A stretch of DNA of 64,000 bases from Hymenobacter qilianensis. GTDB taxonomy: Bacteria; Bacteroidota; Bacteroidia; Cytophagales; Hymenobacteraceae. The translations under genes were made by a program, and so were the position numbers. The notes beneath the pieces were generated by a model. That model saw only the letters and a program-made list of their open reading frames with translations. It was not told the DNA's origin and searched no databases. How positions within the stretch are numbered: the stretch's first letter is position 1; each line of letters begins with the position of its first letter. Location: assembly GCF_014489555.1 (NCBI RefSeq), contig NZ_CP060784.1:4180501-4244500 (forward strand), read 5' to 3'. This document shows positions 38,897-49,134 of this stretch, piece by piece.

Positions 38897-39846
38897 TTAG
38901 CATCGCAGGCGGCTCCAGTTGGCCAGTAGCCAATCGAGGAAGTGCGACTTATTCGTTTGGCGCAACAACGCATAAAAGGCCAGTGCGTGCGTATAATTGC
39001 CCCAGCGCACCGTTTGACGCATTTCCCAGCGCAGGCGCACCGCTAGGGCAGCCATTTCCTTCGGGTTTTTGCACAAAGTCAGCGCCTTACGGCAAGTCTG
39101 GATAGTGGAATCCAGATGGGGGTCTGAGGGTAAGTAGGCGGTGCGCGACATGGCCTGAGGATGCTTGCGCTTGCGGGTGGTTACTTCGTCCAGAAAGTAG
39201 AAATGCCAGTTGCGAGCCGCCCGAACCCAGAAATCAAAGTCTTCATAATAGAGCGTCTCATCGTAGCCCCCCAGCTCGTCGAGAGTGGCGCGGCGCATCA
39301 TCATGGTGGGCGTGCTGATAAAGTAGCGCGCCAACACATCGGCAAATACGTCGCCCGAGGCCGGGTGCGGCTTTAGCCCTTTCGAGGTACGCCGAAAATG
39401 GTGGCGCATAAAGCGCGACTGCTCATCGATCAGCTCCGCATCAGAATACACCACGCCATAGTGAGCGGGCAGACGCTGAAAAGCCGCAACCTGCTGCGCC
39501 ACGCGCTGGGGCAGCAGCACATCATCGGTGGCAAAATCAATCAAAAAAGCCCCCTCGACTGCCGGAATGCCTGATTGAAGCCGGCGCACAAACCCAGATT
39601 TTGGGCATGCAGCGTGAGCTTCCAGGCGGGATGGGCGGCCGCGTACTCGCGCAGAATCTGGGGGCTGGCGTCGGTGCTGCCATTATCGACCAGAAAAACT
39701 TCGAGCGCGGGATATGTCTGGGCCAGAATGGAATCCAGCGCTTCCCGCAGGAAAGGCGCGTGGTTATGACACAGCGCAACAATTGTTACCAGCGGACAGG
39801 AGTTGCTTAAGGCCTCCTGGGGGGCTTTTTTGTTTTTCTCATCCAT
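38897..39846 (-). CDS. family 2 glycosyltransferase (apparent frameshift at 39550-39554)
   Basis: Repaired length 316 residues. The ATG at 39846 overlaps the stop of the flippase gene (ATGGATGA), so the two are coupled. GT-A motifs: VTIVALCHNHAPFLREALDS, VFLVDNGSTDASPQIL, then after one added C at 39550-39554 the sequence RGAFLIDFATDDVLLP with the metal-binding acidic pair (usual DxD region, here TDD), and YEDFDFWVRAARNW. It adds a sugar to a lipid-linked glycan precursor on the cytoplasmic side. Donor sugar unknown. Confidence 0.85.
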
Positions 39847-41093
39847 CGTTGCTGCGCCGTAGATAAGCCCGAAAGTACACCGCACTGAGTAGCAGCAGCA
39901 CCCCAAAACGAGCCGCGTGCGCCAGTGGCACACCCAGCAAACCATAGGCAGGCAACAACCCCTGCAACAACGTCACATACAGCATCGCCGAACCCGCCTG
40001 CACCGCCACGTAGCGTCCCACCTGCGCTTTGGCCGTCAGCAGAAACAGCAAAAGCCAGGTAAGGAATTTAAGCCAGTCGCCCAGAAGCTGGGGGGCAAAA
40101 AGGTAGCTGGCCGCCGCAAAACGCTCGTCGAAAAGCAAAGGCAGCAGCCAGTCGCGCAGCAGATAAATCAAACCCAGCCCTACAGCCAACACCGGCGCTA
40201 ACAACAATACCACCGTTCGCACATATGCCCGCTGGGCGGTTGGCTGGGTGCTAAGCGCAGCCAGCCGAGGATAGTACACGCTGCTCATCAAGCCCGTAAA
40301 TACCATCGTATAGTTGTCTGAAACCTTTGTTACGGCTTGCCAGAGGTCGGTTTGGGCGAGGCCGAAGCGTGCAATCAATACTTCGCGCAGGGCAAAATTC
40401 ACGGCCGTTCCAAACAAAAGCAAACTACCCGCCATCAGCAGAAAGCGGCTCAGTCCCCGCAGGGCAGCGTGGCTTACTCTGCCCCGGATTCGCGGCAAAA
40501 GGCCCGCCCGCCAACACACGGCCATCGTCGGCAGCAGCGTAAGGCCCTGCGCCAGCAGATACGTGAGCAGTACTTGCTCAATGCGCCAGCCAAGTGCTAA
40601 GGCTCCCCAACTCCGCCTACGCTCAGAAAACTCAGCATCACCGTCAGCCAGACATAGGCCCGCAGACGTCCGGCGGCCAGCAATACGGAGCCGAGCAGGG
40701 CATGCGCCGAGAGCATACTGATGCCTTTAACAAACCACAGAAACCAGCCAGTAGTCAGCCGGAATACGCCCACCAAGGGCCCGGTGCCAGCACCAGCGCC
40801 AGACCGCCCAGCAGCAGGCCCACCATATTCAGAATAATGCCGGCCCCAAACCAAGCCCGGTAGCGGCCGGAGCCGGCGCGCAAGGGCGCCAGATATTTGA
40901 CCACGCCCACGTGCACTCCATCATTGGGCAGTGTAGTAAACAGCGCTAGCAGATTCTGAAAATGCGCCAGCAGCGTAAGGCCGCCGGGGCCGCCATACAG
41001 CGCCAGCATTTTATTCAGAAGCAAGGCTCCACCCGTTCGGGCTCCAATGCCCAGCGTTGAGCCCAATGAGCGGCGCAAAAACCGCCCAAGCAC
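39839..41093 (-). CDS. Wzx-like polysaccharide flippase (apparent frameshifts at 40605-40608 and 40777-40779)
   Basis: Repaired length 418 residues from a GTG. About twelve membrane helices of the MOP flippase type; the N-terminal GSTLGIGARTGGALLLNKML and LTLLAHFQNLLALFTTLPND recall the O-antigen translocase family. Repair 1 gives APGPLVGVFRLTTGW; repair 2 gives VGGALALGWRIEQVLLTYLL. It would move lipid-linked oligosaccharides across the inner membrane. The next gene is a GT2 overlapping by 8 nt. The start is uncertain because a tandem repeat with C5 runs lies just upstream. Confidence 0.75.
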
Positions 41094-41107
41094 CGTGGCT
41101 TCAGACT

Positions 41108-41142
41108 GGGGGCATTTTGGACAGCGCCGGGGGCATTTTGGA
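41108..41142. repeat. tandem direct repeat, 2 x 14 nt
   Basis: GGGGGCATTTTGGA occurs at 41108-41121 and again at 41129-41142, spaced by exactly 21 nt, just upstream of the flippase gene on the minus strand, where each copy reads TCCAAAATGCCCCC and offers an ATG. Confidence 0.8.
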
Positions 41143-41287
41143 ACGCACGAATCAAGGTTTTACAGTTTCAACTCAAAGCGTGAGCTTCACTGAAGGAGAA
41201 TGACAGAAGCGCTGGTAGTTAGCTGGGTGCAATATTACCCGCTGAACCCCTATTAATTTTCTGAAATCAGCAAACCTGCCAAAGCAG

Positions 41288-42305
41288 CTATGCGGCCTTC
41301 CACTCCAGGGTCAGCTTCAAACTCAAAACGCCCCCCAGATGCCGCTTGAATTGCAATAGCGACTGATTTAAGCCAGTAGGAAGCGTGGAAGTACCCAGAT
41401 CGAGCAGAGACAAGTTGCTGGCCCGGCCAAAAGCGTGCAATCCTTCATTGAGCAACACTACCGGGCTAAACGCATTGTAAGTCAGGGGCTGGCGGGGTAA
41501 AAGTTGTACAGCACCCGCTCGTTTACCTGAATGGCAACCGTAATTGCGGCCCACTCACCTATCGGGTCGCGCACTGAGAACAGGAAGTAGTTGTTGGGGA
41601 ACACCCGAAACAGCTCCGTTAGCCTTTCCTCGCTAAGCGACAGGTGCTGGCCCTTTTCTTCGCGGCAGCGCCGCAGAAACTCGTAGGCTTTGGGCAGAAA
41701 AAACAGCGGTTCCTGCTCAAAGTGAAAGCCGTGGCGCCGACACTTGGCCAGGCGCCGCCGCTCCGATGGGTGCAGCCGCGTCTCAAAGTCCTGCTCTAGT
41801 GGCAAGTGATTATTCAGTTCAGCCAGTGTCACCTTATAGCCTAGCTGACTCAATACCTGCGTCATCAGTGCGCTGCCGGCCGGGTCGTAGGCAAAGGGGT
41901 AGGCGCGTATGCGCAGCTTCTGCACTCCTGCTTCCGCAAGCGTTGCGTGCACTGCCAGCATAAAAGACTTCAGGGCCGCCGCTGTTACACTGGGGCCATT
42001 TGTATTCCCCCAAACGGCGCCTGGTACGGGCTGTAAGCCAGCGCACTCGTATCGGCACCGATAAAAATATGCAACTGGGCTACGGTCTGGGCGCGGGCAT
42101 GGTCCTCCAGGTAAAACGCCAGATACCGGCCCGCTGACCTTTGCAGGCCAAGATGAGCCGGCTGCATATACAGAAAAGACGCAAACGCCAGCGGCAGCGC
42201 GGGTTCTATTCCTTGTCCACACCGCACCACGTACTGGGCTTCAGCTGTAGAGAAAGCAAGCAGTTGGGCAGCGCCTGTGGTAAAGTTCACTAAGGGAAAC
42301 GTCAA
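41288..42305 (-). CDS. FemAB/GNAT-like acyltransferase (apparent frameshifts at 41485-41488 and 42007-42011)
   Basis: Repaired length 339 residues from a TTG. Repair 1 gives YQAPFGGNTNGPSVTAAALK; repair 2 gives YNFYPASPLTYNAFSPVVLL. The C-terminal half resembles a GNAT fold of the FemAB/BioF2-like group: LHPSERRRLAKCRRHGFHFE, GEWAAITVAIQVNERVLYNF. Such proteins transfer amino acids or acyl groups to peptidoglycan or polysaccharide precursors. Position next to the flippase suggests a glycan-modifying role; the exact donor is unknown and the start codon is weak. Confidence 0.6.
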
Positions 42306-42464
42306 ATTCAGACCGCGAAATTACGAGTAAAACCGCGCGGTTCTCCTTACTTACCAAACAATGCTGCCACGAAACCAAACTGATCCATCGGCAGGCTAAG
42401 GTCCATCTGACCCTAACCCTTCTTACCTTAGATACCGCAAACGCCCCATTTTTCCTTTTGCTGC

Positions 42465-43658
42465 ATGGAACCCACTTCATCGCAACCTACCGCTAGCCCT
42501 GCGCCCGACAGCCTCGAGACGGAGCATCCTAATGGCGTAGCTGACCGCGACGCGACGCGGCAGGCCAAGGAGCAATCTGTGGGCCAGCGGCCGGGCACGC
42601 TCACCATTCGCGCCGACGCTTTGGCCCCGCGCCTGTTCATGATTTCGTATACCAACGATTTCTTTCTGGAAAAAGAGTACGGCAGCTATGATGAGCTGAT
42701 GCAGTACTTTCAGGCCAATCAGCACCTCAGGCACTGGATTGATGTACGCGGCTACAATGACCTGGACCTGTTGCAGCGTCTGATGGCCGATTTCGATATT
42801 CACCCGCTTCTGATGGAGGATGTGCTCAGCGATTATCAGCGGGCCAAAGTGGATATCCTCGATGATGGGCGGTTGTTTCTGGTGTCGCGCATGACGGAGT
42901 TTACGCCGCTCCTGGAAATTGACGACGACCAGCTTTCCATCTTCACAGGCCCGAACTATATCCTCAGCTTTCAGGAAGACTACGAAGACTGTTTGGAAGC
43001 AGTCCGTAACCGGCTGCGTTCAGGCTTTAGCCAGATAAAAAGTCGCTCTTCTCTCTACCTCGCCTACGCCCTCACCGATGTGGTGCTCGATCATTACTAT
43101 CCGACTATGGCCGCCATCGGCGACTATATCGAAACCCTCGAACACCGGATTCTGACCGGGCGGCGGGGCGACCGACGCCTGCTCAACCGTATTCTGCACG
43201 TCAAGAAAGATATTATCCGATTCCGGCGCTTAGTGTACCCTGAGCGCGAGAAAATCGCGGAAATTCTCCGTCAGCCCGACGACGTGATACCTGATGATAT
43301 CAAGCTGTTTTTCCGCGACTGCTACGACCACGCCATTCAAAGCCTTGACCTGGCCGAGAGCTACCGTGAATCTGTGAGCAGCCTCGTTGAGCTGTTTATG
43401 TCAGACCAGAATAACCGGATGAACGAGGTGATGAAAGTACTGACCATCATCAGCAGCATCTTCATTCCCCTCAGCTTTGTGGTAGGCCTGTATGGTATGA
43501 ACTTTCAGCGCGAAGCACCTGATGGCCGCATTAATCACCTGAATATGCCGGAACTCTACGAACCCTGGGGCTACCCCGTATTGCTGGGGGTTCTGGCCAT
43601 TATTGTGATGGGCCAGCTTATCTACTTCTACCGGAAAGGCTGGCTCACCAGCCGCTGA
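42465..43658 (+). CDS. corA: magnesium/cobalt transporter CorA
   Basis: 397 residues. The cytoplasmic alpha/beta domain and long stalk helix are followed by two C-terminal membrane helices (IISSIFIPLSFVVGLYGMNF and YPVLLGVLAIIVMGQLIYFY) with the YGMNF signature at the pore mouth. CorA is a pentameric Mg2+ (Co2+) channel. An extra about 40-residue Thr/Ser-rich N-terminus precedes the conserved part, so a later start is possible. It is unrelated in function to the flanking glycan genes. A terminator follows. Confidence 0.95.
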   Translation: MEPTSSQPTASPAPDSLETEHPNGVADRDATRQAKEQSVGQRPGTLTIRADALAPRLFMISYTNDFFLEKEYGSYDELMQYFQANQHLRHWIDVRGYNDLDLLQRLMADFDIHPLLMEDVLSDYQRAKVDILDDGRLFLVSRMTEFTPLLEIDDDQLSIFTGPNYILSFQEDYEDCLEAVRNRLRSGFSQIKSRSSLYLAYALTDVVLDHYYPTMAAIGDYIETLEHRILTGRRGDRRLLNRILHVKKDIIRFRRLVYPEREKIAEILRQPDDVIPDDIKLFFRDCYDHAIQSLDLAESYRESVSSLVELFMSDQNNRMNEVMKVLTIISSIFIPLSFVVGLYGMNFQREAPDGRINHLNMPELYEPWGYPVLLGVLAIIVMGQLIYFYRKGWLTSR

Positions 43659-43679
43659 GCAGCTAGCTAATTCGCCCAC

Positions 43680-43725
43680 AAAAAAGCCCTCCAGACCCTG
43701 AATAAGGACGTCTGGGGGCTTTTTT
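43680..43725. terminator. bidirectional terminator
   Basis: AAAAAAGCCCTCCAGAC and GTCTGGGGGCTTTTTT between convergent corA and the TPR gene; the left arm carries a T inside the C-run. Confidence 0.85.
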
Positions 43726-43735
43726 GTAGGTGATA

Positions 43736-45046
43736 TTAGCGCCGGGTTTGCAGGGAAGTAGATGGGGCACGCGGCGCGGGTGAGCTACCAGAGTTGAGCT
43801 GGTTGTTTTTGTGCTTTTTGTAATAAGCAGTAGCCTCCCGATACGATTCTGATTTGCGGTCGGCCTTGTCGCGCACCACACTGTAGTACCGAAGCGCCGT
43901 TTTCACATCGCGCTGGGCAGCGGCCATTTGCGCCAGATTTTGGTTGGCATATACATAGAATCCAACCGTGGTTTCGCCAGCCGCTTCAGCAAACACGATG
44001 CAGCGCTCATAATAGTCCTTGGCCTTCGCCTGGTCTTTGTAGCGCAGCTGCATTAGAGAACCCAGCATATAGGTGGCATATTTACCGCTTACGCCCTCAT
44101 AGCCAGGCATTCCCCGGTTGATCTTTATCAGAATATCGCGGCTTACCCGCTCGCATTCCTGGTTTTGCTGCTCCCGAAAGCAAGTAAGGGCGTATATGCG
44201 CTGAAAGTAGCCGTTATCGGGGTAGGTAGTGGCCAGATAGCGCGCTACAGGAAGGCATTGGGCAGGATTATCCTCCTCATTCAGCAGGATTTTCATCAGG
44301 AAGAATTTCGCTTCCATGCCGGTATAAAAGCCATTATCGGCCACGGTACGCAGCTGTTGCAGGCCCAGCTTTTGGTTGCCCTTGGGGAAAAACAGCAACA
44401 CGGGACGCAGCAACGGATAGTTTTCCGAAATCCAGACGGCGTAATAATTCATAAGCGCCTCCCCCAGCAGGAAGTCTGGGCTCAAGCCATTGGCTTCCTT
44501 ACTTTTAGCTAAATAGTCGAGGGCGCGCTTGCTGCTCACGGTGGCTTTGCGCCAGTTAGACCGCTCGGCGTTCAGGCGAGCATCGAAGCCGTAGGCAGCA
44601 GAAAGAAAAAAGCAGGCTTCGTAGTTCTTATTATCGGCCTCGTACAGCTTCTCGGCATGGGTAATGGCCGTATCCATATAAGCATACAGCAGCTTATCAT
44701 ACTTTTTCTCCTGCATATTGGTCGGCAAAATCTTCCACCAGGTACTCAGGCCAAGCAGGAAATACGGCATCGGATGCTCGGGGTAGCGCCGCCGCAGCGA
44801 CCGAAACTGCTTTTCTGCTTTATCGAATTTGAAATTGTACAGATTGTCTACTGCACCCTCCAGCTCTGTCTGAATATCCTGATCGAGCAGCAGCCAGCCT
44901 TTCGTATCTACCGCGCCGGGAAGCACCTCTACATCAGCTACCTCCACACCGGGCATGACGGGCACTGCCGGCACGCTGTCAGAGGTTTGCGCCAGCGTTA
45001 ATAAAGGAAATAAGCCAAAAAATAAGAGTAAAAGTTTTCTATACAT
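43736..45046 (-). CDS. secreted TPR-repeat protein
   Basis: 436 residues with a signal peptide (YRKLLLLFFGLFPLLTLAQ). Helical repeats of TPR type run from about residue 60 to 400: FKFDKAEKQFRSLRRRYPEH, ACFFLSAAYGFDARLNAERS, YFQRIYALTCFREQQNQECE and FYVYANQNLAQMAAAQRDVK. The last 30 residues are Ser/Pro/Arg-rich. Probably a periplasmic scaffold; no partner can be named. Similar TPR proteins are common and uncharacterised in Bacteroidota. Confidence 0.8.
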   Translation of the reverse strand: MYRKLLLLFFGLFPLLTLAQTSDSVPAVPVMPGVEVADVEVLPGAVDTKGWLLLDQDIQTELEGAVDNLYNFKFDKAEKQFRSLRRRYPEHPMPYFLLGLSTWWKILPTNMQEKKYDKLLYAYMDTAITHAEKLYEADNKNYEACFFLSAAYGFDARLNAERSNWRKATVSSKRALDYLAKSKEANGLSPDFLLGEALMNYYAVWISENYPLLRPVLLFFPKGNQKLGLQQLRTVADNGFYTGMEAKFFLMKILLNEEDNPAQCLPVARYLATTYPDNGYFQRIYALTCFREQQNQECERVSRDILIKINRGMPGYEGVSGKYATYMLGSLMQLRYKDQAKAKDYYERCIVFAEAAGETTVGFYVYANQNLAQMAAAQRDVKTALRYYSVVRDKADRKSESYREATAYYKKHKNNQLNSGSSPAPRAPSTSLQTRR

Positions 45047-45144
45047 AGTACAACTTTGGAGCCTTCTTTCCTTTTATTACCTGAAGTTAGAAACTTGCAA
45101 GCTAAAACGGCATTTTTGGCTGTTTATCTTCGATTATTATAATA

Positions 45145-45181
45145 AAAAATAAACCCCGTTATCTTCGTCGGATAACGGGGT
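45145..45181 (-). terminator. terminator of the DUF3352/propeller gene
   Basis: On the minus strand CCCCGTTATC and GATAACGGGG pair around CGACGAA and are followed by TTTATTTTTT. Confidence 0.85.
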
Positions 45182-45231
45182 AATGCAAGCAATTAATGTA
45201 CCTAAGCCGAAGTACGGTTCTGATAAAGGCG

Positions 45232-47971
45232 CTAATTCATTTTCAAATCGGTGCGTCGAAGCTCGGCCTCTACTGTACGAAATAAGTAGTAGGTACCAGT
45301 CACGGCCTCGTAGTGCAGCCCAACTTCAGGGGCGGTACTCACAAATGGCTGCCCTCCTACCAGGCGTCCCTGAGCGTCGTAAACGTAGGCCCGCTGAGGA
45401 GCCGGCTCCGTGATGACAACCACGCGCCGGCCAGCGCCAAAGTCAAAGTATTGTATAGGCTTGCGGCCCGAGGTCAGAAAATTCTGCGTTAAAAGCTGCC
45501 GGCCCGATGGATCGAAGATACTTACTCTGCCTCCCTCCTCCCGTGCTACCACGTAGCCGCGGCGGGCTTGGTCAGGCACGAGGCGAAACACTGAGCTACG
45601 GCTCCAGGTAGCTACCCGGCTGCGGCTGACCACGTCGCCACTTAGGTTAAAGGTAATTCTCTCCCCGTGCTGGTTTACAACCGTCAGGCGGGTGCGGCCC
45701 AAAGTAGTGCCGGCCTCCACGAAAGCGCCCGTGTTGAGTCGGGAGCCCACACTAAGGGGAAAGCCGGGATACAGATTACCTTGCTGATTATAGGCATACA
45801 CATAGCCATTCTCCAGCAGTGCCACAATTACCGTACGTCCGCCAACAACCAGATAATGAGGTGGCGCGGCCAGGTTGAAATCCAGTCGCTTGGGTTGCCA
45901 GCCTGGGAATACTCGACCGTTGGTATTAAATAAAAACAGATTGCCGCCGCCGCCCCCAACCAGTAAGCCGGGGGGCGTTTTTCCGATGGCTGGGCCAGCG
46001 GTAAGCGAGCTGGCGCGCACCGTATCGGGCAGGTTCAGGGGGAAGTTTGGCGCCAAACGCCCCTGCATGTCGAGCAGGTGCAACTGAGTGGGCGTGGCCA
46101 GCAGATAGCCCGAATTGCCCCCCACCGGCAATCGGCTGACAGGCCCAACCACCGGCCCCGGCAGCGTATCAGACCAGGCCACCACATTATCGGGGTTATG
46201 TAGTGCAGCACTTGCGCCCTATCCTGCACGAGCACGCCGGGTATCCTAGCTCCTTTTATGATTACCAAGGTAGGTGAGCTAGATAAGGGCGTTTTGAAGG
46301 TGAGTAAGCCACCCGTAGCATTGGCACCTTGCAGGCCGGCCACGGCCGGACCTACCGCCGGATGCCGCAGCAGCAGCTGGGTGTAGTATTGGGCATCTTC
46401 ATCGGCTTCATTGGTGGGAGGCACAAACTGCAATGCCAACTGGGGAAAGCGCTTAAACAAAGCCTCATTGCGCAGCAGGCCCGCCCGGCGTTCCTCTACC
46501 AAAGCCCGCAGCAGCACGTTCCAGCTATTCCGGGTATCCATTATCAGGCTTACGCGCGCCAGCGGTTGAGTTTCTTGCAGGAAGGCCACCTGCGCGGGCG
46601 AGCTGCTCCAGGTGGCCTTCCCAACCACATCATCCAGCCAGGTGCGCAGCGTGGCAACATCTTTTCCAAACGCCAGATAATCACCGACCTGCGCTATCAC
46701 GGGAGCCTCATCGAAGCCCGTAAAAAAGCCCCCAGAAGGCGGCTAGGCAATTCGGGCACACCGCCCTGATATATCCGGTAAGGCCCCACCCGCTCAAAGG
46801 AAGGACTCGTGCCGGTGAGGCGGCGCAGCTGGCCCAGTAACGTAGCCGTGCGGAGCGGGTCGGGGCAATAAACCAGCGCGAGCTTAGCCGGAATCTGGCG
46901 GGGCGATGACGAGCCCAGATAGCACAAAGCGGCCTCCCGGCTGAAGGACGCCGTCAGGCTATCGAGCAGAGAGCCGGTGCGGTCCGCGAGCGTATCGACC
47001 GGGGCTGACCGCCGCGCCACCGGAAGCCTGGTCATGTCTTGCAAGCCGAGGTGCAGCAGCAAGGCGGTGCGCAGCGGCAGCACGTCGGCCATACGCAGGC
47101 GCTGGGCAGATTGGCCACGCAGGCGCTGGTGCAAAGCATCGCGGGTGGTTTCGGGATTGGTGAAGCCGTTGAATAAAATCTTGTTGCCCACAAGCTTCAT
47201 TCCCAGCAGTCCATTGTGGCCCAGGCCCGTTATGCTTTCCAGGCTGGGCCGCAGCTCAGGGCGAAAGAACACCCCCAGAAAGCGCGGAAACTGCCGGTAG
47301 TTAAGCAGCAGCATCGCATCCACATCTTTATGCTGGAGGTAGTCGGTATTCTTAAAATCGGCAGCAATTGAAGGCAGCTCTGGTTGCTCCAGCCGTCTTA
47401 CCACCGTTTCCACCAGGCCCGCATTAGTACTCATAATGAGTTGGTTGCGGTAATTAAGGAACGTAATTCCATGGCCTGTACCCCGTAGCCGCAAATCCGT
47501 AATCTGCTGGCCCCGATACTCTCGCGTGGTTACGCGGTAGCGCGCATCCTGGCCCAAGCCGTTTATCAGGCCCCGTAGCTGCCGGTATTCCCGCACGGTG
47601 CCAATAGGCACTTGAAACAGGAGGTCGAAAGTGGTAGGCCCTGTGACATGCAAGGAGGTAAGAACCAGCTTAGTACCCAAAAAGCCCATCACCACGCTCG
47701 GGCTACCAGCCACACTGTCAATCAGGGCCGAGTTTTCCTCGATCTGCTGAAAGTAGCGGACCCCAGTCAGGTTGTCCCAAATTTGGGTTTCCTTCAGATG
47801 GCGCACCAGCGTAGGATGGTCGCGGGTAGCAATAACCAACGCGGCATCGTCGGGCACCAGCGCCCAGGGATCTACGGGGGTGCTGGCCACCGAACGGCGG
47901 TAATACAGGTAAGAGCCGAGAGCCGAAACCAGCAGCAGTCCTACCAAAAACACCAGAAGCTTCTGCGACAT
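45232..47971 (-). CDS. DUF3352-type protein with C-terminal beta-propeller (apparent frameshifts at 46192-46195 and 46729-46733)
   Basis: Repaired length 913 residues. One N-terminal membrane anchor (KLLVFLVGLLLVSALGSYLY) is followed by a large extracytoplasmic part: VDPWALVPDDAALVIATRDH opens a DUF3352-like region to about residue 590, then a propeller with repeated GYLLATPTQLHLLD, NLFLFNTNGRVFPGWQ, YVYAYNQQGNLYPGFP and RAYVYDAQGRLVGGQP blades. Repairs give LGGFFTGFDEAPVIAQVGDY and HYITPDNVVAWSDTLPG. Three frames then form one protein. Function unknown; it faces the periplasm and may be a scaffold or sensor. A TACCTTTG element lies at 48000. Confidence 0.7.
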
Positions 47972-47999
47972 TAGGTGGCCGGGGTGCGTGACAAGGGGG

Positions 48000-48007
48000 C
48001 AAAGGTA
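48000..48007 (-). promoter_or_regulatory. -7 promoter element of the DUF3352/propeller gene
   Basis: Minus-strand TACCTTTG, exact TAnnTTTG match followed by CCCCC, predicting a leader of about 24 nt before the ATG at 47971. Confidence 0.55.
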
Positions 48008-48070
48008 GCTATTCGGCTAAGCGCCCCGGAAGGTTGTACGCAGATGAACTGCACATGACGAATAACCTCG

Positions 48071-48943
48071 CTACTCAATATAATTCACCTGCTGGGGCGG
48101 AAACAGCCGCTGCACCAGGTTTTCTAACCGCCGCTGCGTGTTCCGCACCTTCTGTTTAATAGGCAGATTCTGATAATCGAAGGTGCTCATAGCAGCCAAT
48201 TCGGCCTCTACCGTACGTTTTTTGAGGTGAGACTCAAGGAAAAAAGCGCTGATACTCGCATTCCAGTCGTCTTTGGTGCTCCAGTAGTGCCCCAGGTGCG
48301 CGCGCGCCGCCCGAAGGGTATAGGTTTCGGCCAAAGCCACTGACAAGGCAAACTGCTCTATCAGGCGGGGCGTAACCTGCTGCTCGCATAGCTCGTCGCA
48401 AATGCGAAGCGCCAACCCGACGGCCTCCAGATTCTTGGAAGCAGGAATACCAACCACGCCAGCATTCCACATGAGGAGCTGCTCATGCATAGCGACGCCG
48501 CCAAAGCTCCGATCTTTTACCTGCTGCCACATTCGGCGCTCCGTTTTACTGGTCAGGCTGGCTAGAGGGCCTTCTGCTTCATGCATAAAAGCTACTCCAT
48601 CGGATAACTCCTGCCTTAGTTTAGCTAACGAGCCGTGTAGAAACGTGTCGGTATCGAGGTAGAGCAGCGGTGCTTCGGGGTGCTGACGAACGGCGTACTC
48701 CAGGGCCTTAATCTTGGCCCGCCAGAAAAACCTGTACTCTCCCTGCCACTCCTGTAAAGTATGGGCGTCGAGCGTGTGCACGGTTATGTGCTGTGCCAGA
48801 TGCAGATAGAAATCGGGGGCGTCGGTAACGACGGTAATCCCAGCCAACCCACTGTTCTTCTGCCGCAAAAAGGATAGGATGGAAAAGTGAGCCTGAAAGT
48901 GATTTTGCAGGTTGTTACCAAATACCAGAAAAAGGAGTTGCAT
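48071..48943 (-). CDS. GT8-like glycosyltransferase A
   Basis: 290 residues. GT-A type nucleotide-sugar transferase with the metal-binding motif in LLYLDTDTFLHG, acceptor-side WNAGVVGIPASKNLEA and a late HYWSTKDDW. No membrane segment, so cytoplasmic. It resembles the divergent gene at 49135 in length and in all three motifs, indicating an inverted duplicate. It probably extends a glycan precursor; donor and acceptor unknown. Confidence 0.7.
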   Translation of the reverse strand: MQLLFLVFGNNLQNHFQAHFSILSFLRQKNSGLAGITVVTDAPDFYLHLAQHITVHTLDAHTLQEWQGEYRFFWRAKIKALEYAVRQHPEAPLLYLDTDTFLHGSLAKLRQELSDGVAFMHEAEGPLASLTSKTERRMWQQVKDRSFGGVAMHEQLLMWNAGVVGIPASKNLEAVGLALRICDELCEQQVTPRLIEQFALSVALAETYTLRAARAHLGHYWSTKDDWNASISAFFLESHLKKRTVEAELAAMSTFDYQNLPIKQKVRNTQRRLENLVQRLFPPQQVNYIE

Positions 48944-49134
48944 GGCGTAATGTATGATTTCTGGCCCAATTCAGCTCCGAATCGGCTTTCCTTTGACTTA
49001 AGATCTTTTTGCGCTACTTTTTAACTATCGCAATGAAGTAGGGCTGATGACCAGACGCCAATGCGGCGCTGATGCCATGACGCTGACAGGTGTAGCTCGG
49101 CAATAAGGTATTAACCCCAAATGGCTTACAGCGG

